From Phylloscopus collybita (lineage: Eukaryota > Chordata > Aves > Passeriformes > Phylloscopidae), in assembly GCA_027886175.1 (NCBI GenBank), contig JAJNNQ010000137.1, positions 38,240,001 through 38,304,000 of the forward strand: 64,000 nt of DNA, read 5' to 3'. Positions within the stretch are counted from its first letter, which is position 1, and every line of letters starts with the position of its first letter. Both the position numbers and the translations under genes were made by a program. The notes below the pieces were generated by a model, which was not told the origin of the DNA, searched no databases, and saw only the letters and a list, made by a program, of their open reading frames with translations. This document shows, piece after piece, positions 12,403-23,262 of this stretch.

Positions 12403-15035
12403 GTACCACTTGCAAGAGGATAAGGGCTGGCTTTTTTTGTACAATCAATTCATTTTACAGAAAATAGAAGATGTAATTAATGCTGCATATCTAGAAACTA
12501 CTGTATTTGAGATGTTTCCATGTGTTCTTTTTTTTTCCTATCAAAATAGCAGAATGAATGAAAATCATTAACTTTACATGATAATCAAAGATTATCAAGT
12601 AAAACAACTAAGTTTGTTTTAGGGTAAAAAGCAGAAGTTCATTGGAGAAAATGCCTGCTGTGAATGCAAGGGTAGCAAAGTGATATTCTTTTCATAATAT
12701 CGTAAAAGAACAAAAGAACTTGTATTTGTGTATGATGTGCTGTACTTTTCTTAAAGGGAAAAACAACTGTGCCATGCTATATTTTAAGCTTAGTTACTGT
12801 AGTGAGTGATTTTTGAATATTTCAATGCGATTTCCAGGTACTTTTTTTTATATTTTAAAAAGTATTTTAGAATGTTCTGTAACCTGAGATTTTTTGAAGA
12901 ATTTGTTTAGAAACGAACTTCAACCTTTACAATAGTAATAATGTAAAATAATATAAAACCAGCTTTTTTTAAAAATTTGTGTCACCATACAGTAACAAAC
13001 TGAAATTTCCCTACAGTGCAGCACAAATAAGAGGCCTTACATTTCAATTTTTTTTTGCAGATGCTTGGAGCAAGATAACTTTACCTGCTTTTTTTTGAAT
13101 AGATGCACAGTCCATACACCCTAATTTCTAGAGCAATGAGATGACTTGGGTTAAATAAATAGCTGTTAGATATTGGGACCATCAAACCTCTTCAAGGACT
13201 GACCACTGTTGATACATTTTTCTCTGCTGTACATCTTCCTGTTTGTGCAATAAGGAGACCTCAGAAAATAGATACAGCATTTTTTTTTTTTTAATCCAGT
13301 TATAGGTAGTACTTGTAATCCATTCCTGTGTAACACGGTCACTCAGTCTCAGTGGGGAATGGATATGTAATCACAGAGTTAAAGGAGACCTGAAGGTGAT
13401 CCAGAAGAAGATGTGATATCAGCCTCTTACTTAGTATTCCATTATCTAGTCTCTCACTGATATGATCTTTGAACATTGCTTAGGGAGTAGTTCAGCTCAG
13501 TAAGAAACCTGGCTCCCCTGAGCAAATGCGGGTTTGCTCTTTACTAAGCAGAGCAGTTGTCACTGACAAACCTGACCCATTGTGTGACATAGGTAACTGT
13601 GTATAGCTCTGGTTGAGCTGAAACAGAATGCACCAAAACATTAAACTAGCCATTAGTTGAAATTTGTTCCTGGAGCTTTAGTGCGATTCTTTTTTTTTTT
13701 TTTTTCCTCCTGGACTTTACTTTGCTGCTTACTGATCAAAGTATGTCTGCTTTTCAGACAGGTCAGATTTATCTGCCTCTGATTTAATAACATAAAGATA
13801 GAAATAAAACTAGGAAAATTAACCTATTTGAATGAAGTAATTATTCAGATTGCTAATAAGGTAGAAAACCTGCATATTCTGAGTACAGCAAAGAAATAAT
13901 GTACTAATTCATGACACATTTTTAAAACAAATCTTTACCAGTTAGAAACAGTTTATTTGAACAGTGATGAAGGTCTCTATGTTATGGAGCTGTATTTCAA
14001 GCTTTTCAATATAATTTAGTGTTTTAAGATGGTATTTCTGTTTCCTCCAAACTCAGTTTAAACAGTGTTTGGTTATTTTGCCCATATGAACTCTGAGAGA
14101 CTCTGCCCTGGAACTCTATTGTGTGATGATGCTGATGCAAATTGTTCATCTCTGGCCAGTATATACATCTGTAGCTAGTTTGTGTATGTTTCTTCTGGTG
14201 CCACTATTTTTCCAGTTGTCCCTGGTGGTGGTCTCCTCTTGTGCTGATAAGGGGTAGCTACTTTCTCATGAATGGCTAAAAAGGGAGAGTTGATCAAGCT
14301 GAATTCTTTTAATCTCACTAGATAGATCTCCCATTCCTTCAAGCATTCTTACAGCAACCCCTTGCAACTCTTCCATCTTCTACTAACCTTTTTTATTGTG
14401 ATGACTAAAAATGGATAATCTGGACACCTGCCTGCTACTGAATATTTAGATTATTGTGAGTAATTTTGCTGCAGTGGACGAGCTGTTGTTAAGTGGTTGT
14501 CCTCTCCAGGAGCACAGAACACAGTAAAGGTCACAGATGAGAAGACAAAGGAGGTTGATTATGTACTGGGCACAAGTTCAGCTCTTCACATGTCATTTAT
14601 TTGTTCAACAGCCTGTGAAAAGTGGATTTGAAAATGTCCATTTGATCATCATGGTCTTGCTGGGTTAAGATAGAAATTCCTCTTTGTGCATTGAATATCA
14701 GAGGGTATTGTATTTCTGCTGTGCTTTTACAGCAGAGGTTGAGCTCTGAAGCAATGCGTTATCAAGCAGAATGCAAAACTGTTTTCACCAGAAGCTGACT
14801 GCATCTGGTGCATCTCAGAAATAAGGGGTTAAGCCCAAAACAGAAGACTGACTTCTTGTAAAATTTAGTTTACAGAAATAAGAAATCCTTTTTGTAAGTT
14901 GGGTTCACTCTGTCTCAAAATCCCCACAAGGTGGGGACAAGTTTCACGTAATGAGCAGCTAAAGCCAAGCCCAATTGAACACACAGAAAGCAGTTAATTG
15001 TGTGCAGCTTCAAGTAATGCATTTGTGCTGGAGGT

Positions 15036-15055
15036 GGGGGGGGGGGGGGGGGGGG
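15036..15055. repeat. Poly-G tract (20 G)
   Basis: An uninterrupted run of 20 G residues follows GGAGGT. It can form a G-quadruplex in DNA or pre-mRNA and is prone to sequencing error, so its length is uncertain. Confidence 0.9.
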
Positions 15056-15949
15056 AATAGATCTTTTATTTCCACATCTTTAAAAATACAGACAGGTTGT
15101 CAATATTTCTTGAGAGCATGCAGTTCACATTACTTGCAGAAATAATAAGGATGCCCTTTAAAATGAAGATTAATGACAAGCTAAAATTCTCTGTAATTTT
15201 TTGTTGCTGTTTATGATTTGTGACATAGGGATGAAATAAATACCAGTGGATCCAGGAACCTGTATTTTTTGTATATACATAGCAGAACAAGCTGCTGATT
15301 AAACAGTAAATACTCCTCTTTTTACATTTCTCCCCTCAATGAATTCAATATTATACAGCTGCAAATACGGCAAGGCAGACATTCTTCTTTTTAATCAGAG
15401 CACTTTTTTTTTTTTTTTCTTCTTCTTTTTGGTAGTAAAAATAATAGCCTGAAGCCATAAATATGTAACATAACTAATACAACAGAATGTAGTGGCATCC
15501 CACTGTTCACAGATTGTTTCATGTATTCTGCATTAGCTTTGCATATTCTTATGGTGAATTGTTCTTCAGCAAAACTATTGTTATGGCTTAAGACCCCAAT
15601 CCTCCTGTGTATGTTGGGCTAGCTTAGTGCAAGGCAAGATGTGTGCAAGTGTGCACCCACTTTTATCAACCCTGTGGCTGATTCATGGTATAAATTAAGA
15701 AAGCCTGAGGGCTGCAGTAATTTCCAACAGCTGTGGTTGGCCCCAGGCTCTCTTACAGCATCTGAGGCTCACTAGACAAGAACAGAGGCACAGCCGTAGT
15801 TCCTGCCTTGGTCTCAAGGGATCAGATATGCAGCTGCCCACCAAAGGTGCTCCATGGTGCAACTTGGAGCCCGGGAAATATGCTGTAACTTTGCCTGTCA
15901 CCAAAAATACTCTGAAGCAAGCTTTACCAGTTAATGTTTTCTTGCTTAG

Positions 15950-15988
15950 AACAGGACTCAGCAGAGCTGCTTGAAACATTTTGTGAAG
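15950..15988 (+). CDS. NAV3: Candidate NAV3 cassette microexon B (39 nt)
   Basis: An acceptor (gttttcttgcttag|AA) is followed by 39 open bases and a GT donor (GAAG|gtggaa, weak at +4 to +6). Entered in phase 1 it encodes EQDSAELLETFCE and leaves in phase 1, so the frame into exon 18573 is kept. Its C-terminal half resembles candidate A (LxExFCE in both, with the same TGTGAAG|GT end). This suggests an exon duplication, with the two used alternatively. The donor lies only 18 bp from the end of a CR1 insertion at 16007, which may have damaged its downstream intronic signals. The similarity could still be chance. Confidence 0.32.
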
Positions 15989-16006
15989 GTGGAATGAGCT
16001 CATTTA

Positions 16007-16432
16007 CAGAATCACAGAATGTGTCAGGTTGGAATGGACCACAATGGATCATCTGGTTCAACCCCCCCGCTCAAGCAGGGTCATCTCACAACACATTGAA
16101 CATGGGTTCACCCAGTTGGTTTTTTTAGTACCTCCAGTGAGGGAGACTTCATAACCTCTCTGGGCAATCTGTTCCAGCTCTCAGTCACCCACAAAGTAGT
16201 TCTTCCACATATGCAGGTGGAACTTCATTTGAATCAGGGTCTTCCTGTTGTCTCTTACCCAATTGCTGGCACCACTGAGAAAAGCCTGACTTGACCCTCA
16301 GGCACCCTCCCTCTAGATACTTGTATACATTGATGAGGTCTCCTCTCAGTCATCTCTTCTGGAGGCTGAATAGGCCCAACTCTCCCAGCCTATTCTATGG
16401 GAGAGATGCTCCAGTCCCTTCACCATCTTTAT
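16007..16432 (-). mobile_element. CR1 LINE 3' end fragment
   Basis: The + strand starts acagaatcacagaat (CR1 terminal octamers, reverse complement) and continues with typical CR1 words: ggttggaatggacca, cctctctgggcaatctgttcc, gatgaggtctcctctcag, aggctgaataggcccaa and ccttcaccatcttta. On the minus strand its left-over frame shows the CR1 C-terminal wording KGLEHLSH. It is 5'-truncated and in minus orientation, about 425 bp. Confidence 0.9.
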
Positions 16433-16794
16433 CACGCGTGTAGCACTGTGGCATTTGTATACCAGGCTGAGCAGAATACGAAAAACACTGGGCAGATGGA
16501 ATTCTATAGCGTCTGTTAAGATGGAGATGATTGGCTTAATGGAACTACTTGCTAATGGAGTTAAGCAAGTGAAAATGTTACATGTTGTCATGTTACTTTT
16601 GTTCAGTTTTTTCTTAATATTTTTAAAGTAGAACATCTTAATTCTATTCAGAGCAGTAAATTTTGCTATGTTTGCATTCTTTTTGTTAAAGGAAAAACAG
16701 CTTCACTTTCAGTATTCTCAAAATTCTGCCTTTGCTGAGTGTATTAGCAGTCTTCTGACTTCCAGATGGGTAGTTGAATCTTTGCTTGAGGTTG

Positions 16795-17237
16795 TGTTGG
16801 TTTAGGGAAAATTAGGGGGAGAACCTCTGAGGGGAAGTCCCCTAAAACAAACCTCCACCACCCCTCCCCGCCCCCAGCCCTGGGTGTGGGAAGGAAATTC
16901 TTTGGAGGAGAAAAGTGGAAAAAACCGATTTATTGACAAATGACAAGAACTCTTTCCACCACAAGAGAAAAGGAAAAGGCTCAAGTTACTGTGGGGGAAG
17001 GGCGCAGAGCTTCTTCCGCAGGCTCGGAGATCCTCAGCCTTCTCAGGTCAGGTCCAGAGCCGGTCCAAATCTTCGGGGCGGGGGGGGAAGGGAAAAGGAA
17101 GGGGAAAAAAAACCACAAACAGCGAAAAAGCAGCAGCAGAAAGCAAAAGTGGCCAAGGTAGCAGCAAGCGAAGCAGCAGGAGCAGCAGCAGCCAGCAAAA
17201 GCCAAAAGCCAAGCATTGGCTGTTAGACATAACAACA
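16795..17237 (-). mobile_element. Probable solo LTR of an endogenous retrovirus
   Basis: This is a compositionally odd 440-bp block, GC- and purine-rich in AT-rich surroundings, with + strand ends TGTTGG...CAACA (5-bp inverted termini). On the minus strand an AATAAA signal lies at 16929-16934, about 135 nt before the 3' end, as expected for R-U5. The wording (gggggagaacctctgag, accacccctccccgccccc, gaaggaaattctttggag) is like LTRs I know from bird genomes. No viral genes flank it. I could not find a clean target-site duplication, so the right border may extend further toward about 17500. The family name is not assigned. Confidence 0.5.
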
Positions 17238-18572
17238 GTCCGCGATATGGGATAGCAGGCACCGTCAACCCAGGACAGAGGTTTAGGGCTGAGACTTCAA
17301 AAATGAGAAGGATGCATAACTTCATACTCTGTGCTGAAGGGACAACTGCCCTCAGCATTCTTATCTATGGTATTATTCAGACAGGGGGGCCCCAAGGTAT
17401 GACATACTATGTGTATATGCAAAGCATCAACAACTCTCTTTGTCATTACCCAAACTATATTTGCATTGCACATTTCGTGGGCATTTTGTAGTACAGAATT
17501 CACTATACTATAGATTAGCTTACATCTAATTCCCCAACAGTGCCAATACTGAATGGCATGGCAAGATACATCCACTAAAAGAATACACGTCAACTGCTGA
17601 AGTAGCTGTGTACCACATGATCTGATTGCCATTACATCTTTATCTGGTGTTTCAGAGTGATGGCGTTTATTATATACTCAGATATGTCTTGGGATTCTGA
17701 ACTTCATACAGAAGAGCTTAACCCTTTCATGCATTGGTCTGTTTCAGTTATAAGGTTAGATGACAAAAATCACAACTATTAATTGGCATGGTTTGATTAT
17801 TGCAGGAGGAGCCTTGTTCTCATTCATTCTGAAGATCCACTGAAGTTCCTGGATGATGCAAATGTAGTGAATGGGCCAGAGCCTTCTTTACCTATCTGAG
17901 TTCAGAGCCAAACCAGCTATCATTGCTGTACCCATGCAGATGATGTATCACTGTAACCTTCAAGTACTGACACTGGTGAAATTGTTGATAAAAGTTTTTC
18001 CTACCTATGAAAGTGTACTGGGATAAGTTCCTGAAGTGAGCTGCTAAATACTATTGACAGTACTTAAAACTCAAAAATCTATTGTCATCAGCCTTTTTTG
18101 CTTTTATGACTATTGATTTTATCCATTTAATTCCCCTCTTGCCCAAAACCTTAGCTTCCTAGCACATTTTTTTCTTTCACTAAACATCAGTCTTTCACTA
18201 ATGCTGCCATATTTGCAGCATTCTTTTTTTCTTCTTCAGTGTTTTGTTATGAACAAGTGATTGGAAGAACTTCTTTATTACAGATTAAAAAATAAAATCT
18301 TAACTTGGAAGGCTTGATTCGCACAATGAAGTTGTTGTAACAAAGGTGTTTCTTAGGCTTTCTTGGACTTGTAGAGGTATCAAACACCATGGTAATGGTG
18401 GAAAGGAAGATGTATTCTATTAGCATCCTTCATGTTCCATGCACATGTAAATTATGTTTGTTTGAGATCTCATGTCAGTGTGTTTTAAATGCCAGCGGTG
18501 TATGACATCACCTTCAAGCAGGAGATGGGAAAGTAACTATATCACTATGATTTTTTTCTGTTTTTTAAGCAG

Positions 18573-19608
18573 ATTCACCAAAAGGCCCTCACCCCTCTGC
18601 AGGCATGAATGGAAATGTGCAGCATCCCACCAGCACCGGGCAGCAGCAGGTCTCTGCCATACCCTCTCCAAGTGCCAGCAAGCCTTGGCGCAGCAAATCC
18701 ATGAATGTCAAACACAGCGCGACCTCTACCATGCTGTCTGTGAAGCAGCCCAGCCCTGCAACCTCGCCTACTCCAACTTCAGACAGGCTCAAGCCACCCC
18801 CTTCTGAAGGTGTGAAGCCCCCTTCATCTGGACAAAAATCTATGCTAGAAAAATTCAAGCTGGTTAATGCTAGGACTGCTCTGAGACCTCCTTTGTCACT
18901 GAGCTCAGGACCCAGTGACAGTGGGCGAGAGGATGACAACTTCTCAGAGTGTGGTGAAATGGATGTCTTAAGTGGTGGGGTGAACAGCGGCGGTTCCACA
19001 AGTAGCAGTCCCAAAGTATCACCGAAGTTAGCACCTCCAAAAGCTGGCAGCAAAAATCTCAGCAATAAAAAGTCTTTGCTACAGCCAAAGGACAAAGAGG
19101 AAAAGAACAGGGACAAAAACAAAGTTTGCACTGAGAAAGCAGTCAAGGAAGAGAAGGATCAGGTCATTGAATCATCTACAAAGAAGAGCTCAAAAATTGC
19201 AAGCTTAATCCCAAAGGGAAGCAAGACAACAGCAGCCAAAAAAGAAAGTTTAATATCATCTTCTAGTGGGATCCCAAAACCTGGATCAAAGGTGCCAACA
19301 GCAAAGCAGAGCACTTCCTCCCCATGCACAGGGAGTAAGGAGGTTGAAAAACTGAGGACTACAAAAGGAAACCAGTCCCAGTCAACACCAAAATCTCAGC
19401 TTAGTGAGAAGGCTTCCCCTTCCTCTGGTCTTGCTTCTTCTGAAGGGAAAGAACCAAGTGCTGCTCTCACCCCAGGATCCTCCGTTGGTCTGTCATCCTC
19501 AATGGCTGCAGGCAGTGGCCAAGGCACAGGAAATGGTGTAGTCCAGCTTCCTCAGCAACAGCAATACAGCCATCCAAACACTGCCACAGTAGCTCCTTTC
19601 ATTTATAG
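18573..19608 (+). CDS. NAV3: NAV3 large central exon (1,036 nt)
   Basis: This is the largest coding block in the window: 345 codons of low-complexity, basic, Ser/Pro/Lys-rich sequence from the NAV3 disordered middle. It starts DSPKGPHPSAGMNGNVQ (human DSSKGPQSSSGVNGNVQ from memory), keeps the conserved blocks KPWRSKSMNVKHSATSTML, GQKSMLEKFKLVNARTAL, AGSKNLSNKKSLLQPK and KSSKIASLIPKGSKTTAAKK, and ends NTATVAPFIYR. Three SxIP motifs, of the kind that dock on EB-family plus-end proteins, are visible: SAIP (18653-18664), SLIP (19202-19213) and SGIP (19265-19276), the last two in Lys-rich context. This suits the microtubule-tip role of navigators. The acceptor is taagcag|A; the donor is TATAG|gtaaga. 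It enters in phase 1 and leaves in phase 2. The internal ATG at 18605 is not the gene start. Confidence 0.97.
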
Positions 19609-22532
19609 GTAAGATCATGGAGGAAAATTGTGGTTTGTGCTACTATTTAGGAAAGAGGGCTAAAATGGATACAGTAATGGTGGATCACACTGTTATCCCC
19701 CAGTTTCTATCACAGCATCATGCCAATGTTTTCCTAATATTATTTTTTAATTAATGTTGCTGTATGAACAATTTCTTACAAGAACTCTGAGTCTTTACCT
19801 TGTACAAAAGCAATCCACTGCAAATATTTACCATTTAACATTCAGTGTGTTTTGATTAGAAACACAGATCATGTGGTACAATCTCTGTGCTGCTTTTGAA
19901 AGGTCACAGCTGAGTCAGGTTTCTAGTGTGAATATTCTTGTTTGAGTTCTAAAAACTCCACGTCTATTTGCTGATATTCGATAATATTTGCTTAGAATTC
20001 ACCATTCTTTTAAAAGATCATAAAATAAACCCCTGATGTTTTCAAAATGTGTAACAGTACTGGTGGATATTTGAGGAAAAAAATGCATACATACAAATAT
20101 TCAAAAATATTTCAACAATTTGTATATACAGAAAAGGTTGCTGTTTGCAGTTCTTTTCCTGTTTAATTTTCTGCATGAAATAGGTTTAGATGAACTACAT
20201 GCAGATAGTTAATTTTTATAGGCAACAGTAACTTTTCAGAGGGCCAAGGCTCTGGAAAAGAAGAATGAACAGTTAAATGTATCAAAATTTCTGTGAATTT
20301 GTTTTGCTATATGATAGAGCAGTTGAAGAGAATCTGGGAGATTTGTTGCTGTGCAGCTCAGAAGACAGAAAAAGTATGGAAAGATTGACAGGCTGATTTG
20401 AATAACATTTTCGGATGTCAGCTGTTGGAGGGCTTTAGCTACAGTTGTGGGTTAATTTAACATCTGATAAAATGACAAATACATTATTAAGCAAAATATA
20501 CTGCCAGTTTTTGTTAGTGACTAGTACTCTGGGCTAAAGATTAAAGAGGTGATGAAGTAGGCTCTGAGGAAGTATATATATCATTACACACAACTAAACA
20601 TAGCTTCAAAACCAATCTGGATGACTGATAAATTCAGAAAATCATATGGGAGGAGGAAAAGGCTCAGTATGGGTTATATTTATGTTAATATGCAGTGGAG
20701 CCTCTTGAGTTTCAATTATATGTATCATTGGATTCGCTACTATGCATGTGACTATCTGGAATAACCTCAGTGATACAGAGCATTCGTAGTGTGGGACATG
20801 GAACAGCCTACACATGTGTTAGGGTGCATATATAAGGAGAGAGAAGAGGGAGCAATGCTTTGCCTTCAGATTCATGTGCTGCTTAATGGCTATTTTGCTA
20901 CATATTAATGCCATTTCATTGCATGATGGAGATGTCTTGGTTTTGTTTGAAGCTTCATCTTGAAGCAGTTAAGTATTTTGAATATTAAAGGGTGATAGAA
21001 GCATGCATCTTCCAGTAATATTTCTTACTAATAATTGTGTCTTTGCTTCAAACAAAAGGCAAAAGAGACTGTATTTGAAGTTAAATCTTACATGAAAATG
21101 AAATTCTCAGAGTCAGTGTCTGATCTCAAAATGCCATGAGCTCAGATTATAAAACTGGCTTTGATGAGGTTGCTTCAGTATGTATCTCTCTGAGTGCAGA
21201 ATCTGACTAAAAAATAGACAGTAACCAAACTTAAAAATTCCAAGGCCTTTGTAATTTGACACAATAATTTAATAGAAAAGTATAAATATAATCAAGGAAA
21301 AAATGTCCAAATTTTCAAAGTTGGCATATTTATTTCTGTGGATATACAGTAAGTGGAAATGAGCAAGACTGAGGTACTATATTTAAATTTTTGTTCTTCA
21401 GCATAATTGTTTTCAAAGCAGTCACCACAATTATTACACAGAATGTTCAGGTATGTTTTTAACTTTATATGAGTTCATCAACAATGATTACCATTTAGAC
21501 TAACAGGGTTCTTTTTCCCAGCTGCAAGGAATATCTAGGTTCTATGAGTTTGTACTTCAGTCCTTATAAAAAAGTCAATAAAATGTAGTAAAAATACAGT
21601 GCTTTTTATCCAGAGTTTGGCAGAATCTTATATAATATACTTGTCCATCCATTTGAACAATTAGCACAAACATAAGTAAGCTAGTGATTTCTTGATTTGT
21701 TGCTGGCACCTGCAGATACCATATATTTTGAAATTTTTTTTTTATTAACCAAGAAGATATTACTGTAGATTTGTGAGGAAAAGGAGGTATTCCAAAGAGG
21801 GGGTTTTTTGGAGACTGTCATGTATTTTCCTTAAGTAAGTAATGCAAATCCATAATAGTTATTAATACTCATGTTTTCAAGAAGTCTGTATTTTTATTAA
21901 TGGACAAGAAAGAGAAAATACTATTTAACTGAGATGTTCTCAAGTGGGATATTGCACTATTCAGCTTTGCAGTCTTGATGCTTTGCCCTGTTTGATATCA
22001 CATTGTAACCACTTGGCATCAAAATCCATATGACATTATAACTTCTCTAAGATTAGCCACAGTCAGAGTTGCATTGGAGATTATCTAAATGGGTATAATT
22101 TAAATTCTTCCATTCTGCCAGAAAGTAATTATTTATTTTCAAAATGTGGCTGTGAATATGTTATTTACAGTCCCCTATGTCCCCTCTGAAGCTGACTGCA
22201 GGGTCCAACTGAAGTAAGACTGAAGAAGATGTAATTTATTTGCCATAAAGCTTGATAAAAGAGATACAGTAGGAAAGTGTAAGGGACTGCATAATAAAGT
22301 ACACCAGCCACCACTTAAAATTACACATTCTTCTACTTAGATGGAATTAGGAGGCTGGAAATTGTGCCATTTTCCCAAGTCCCTTAAACTTGTATTGAAA
22401 TTGGCCTTAGAATTTTGCTGTCTTCCTAGTACTGCTTAAATTTCAAATGGAGAAGAATAACACAGAAGTTTAGTACTTACTAGGCTACAGTGCAAACTGG
22501 AGGAAAAGGTACATTAATGGCAAAAAAAGAAA

Positions 22533-22553
22533 TCCTACTGAATTTCAGTAGGA
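22533..22553. repeat. 21-bp near-palindrome
   Basis: TCCTACTGAA (22533-22542) and TTCAGTAGGA (22544-22553) are exact reverse complements separated by one T. It may be a dimeric protein-binding site or chance; there is no other context. Confidence 0.85.
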
Positions 22554-23109
22554 GAACATTGGGTTGTAATTGAATGCATGTATTGCACTTCAGCTTTATT
22601 TTTTTAACTCCTCCAGTAACCACTGTAGGGGCTTAGTACACCTCTTTCCCATGGCTAAGATATAGAATTTAAAGCTCTCAAATCCCAGGGCCTGTGTTGC
22701 TCAGCAATTGCTTACTGTCTGAAATGCTGAAAGTATAAAAATTGCTGCAGAGAATTAGCTGACCACTCATCATCCTGAGCTGCACTTCTATGTTGTGCAC
22801 TGCTTAAAATTCCATTTTTCAGCTAAGTTTTAGTTTGATGATAGCAACATCTGGAAGGAGTTTCAGCAGCGTCTGAATTTCAGTCCTGCAGAGATATTCT
22901 TTCAGTGTTAATTCTGGACTACAAATACGAGTTTGGCACTTCTTCTGTCCCTGCAGAGTAACTGGTAACTTCAGCTACCTAATATGTTGATGTAGAGAAG
23001 ATGTTGCCAGACTCTTTTCTGAAATGTAGGGTGAAAGGTTAAGAGGTAACAGATGCAAGTTACAACACAGGAGGTGCTGATTCAAAGTTAAAAAAATATG
23101 GTTTTAGTT

Positions 23110-23262
23110 TGAGGGCGGTGAAACACTTTGTGCAGGCTGTGAAGTTGTGGAATCTCTGTCCTTGGGCGTGTCCATGATCCAACAAATCAAGACTCTGAGC
23201 AACATAATGTGACCAAACCCTCTTTAAGAAAGTCATTGGACCAGATGGCACCTGGATCATCT
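23110..23262 (+). mobile_element. Old CR1 LINE 3' fragment
   Basis: A diverged copy in plus orientation shows the order of CR1 3'-end words: gagggcggtgaaacact, caggctgtgaagttgtgg, atctctgtccttgg, tctgagcaacat, and near the end attggaccagatggcacctgg. These correspond to the CR1 blocks GAGGGTGGTGA..., CAGGCTG..., GAGCAACCTG and GGACTAGATGACCT. The terminal octamers are lost. It is clearly older than the copies at 16007 and 40766. Confidence 0.65.

Larger units (their letters stand above)
11066..18572 (+). other. NAV3: NAV3 intron, phase 1 (7.5 kb)
   Basis: The intron contains two candidate phase-1 microexons (12367-12402 and 15950-15988), a G20 run (15036-15055), a CR1 fragment (16007-16432, minus) and a probable solo LTR (16795-17237, minus). 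Short poly-T runs occur at about 13690-13706 and 15404-15418. The rest is AT-rich sequence in which I see nothing further. The acceptor before exon 18573 is a T-rich tract ending taagcag. Confidence 0.75.

Noticed and set aside
13365..13425. Possible CR1 end (aatcacagagttaaaggagacc)
   Set aside because: It begins like CR1 terminal octamers, but the following sequence departs from CR1 at once.
16981..17358. 125-codon minus-strand frame rich in Leu, and overlapping + strand frames rich in Lys/Gln
   Set aside because: They arise from the purine-rich LTR-like block; biased composition explains the openness.
18605..19612. The 335-codon frame beginning at ATG 18605 as a separate gene
   Set aside because: It is the inside of a NAV3 exon. 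The coding frame continues upstream to the acceptor at 18573, and its apparent stop is the TAA inside the splice donor.
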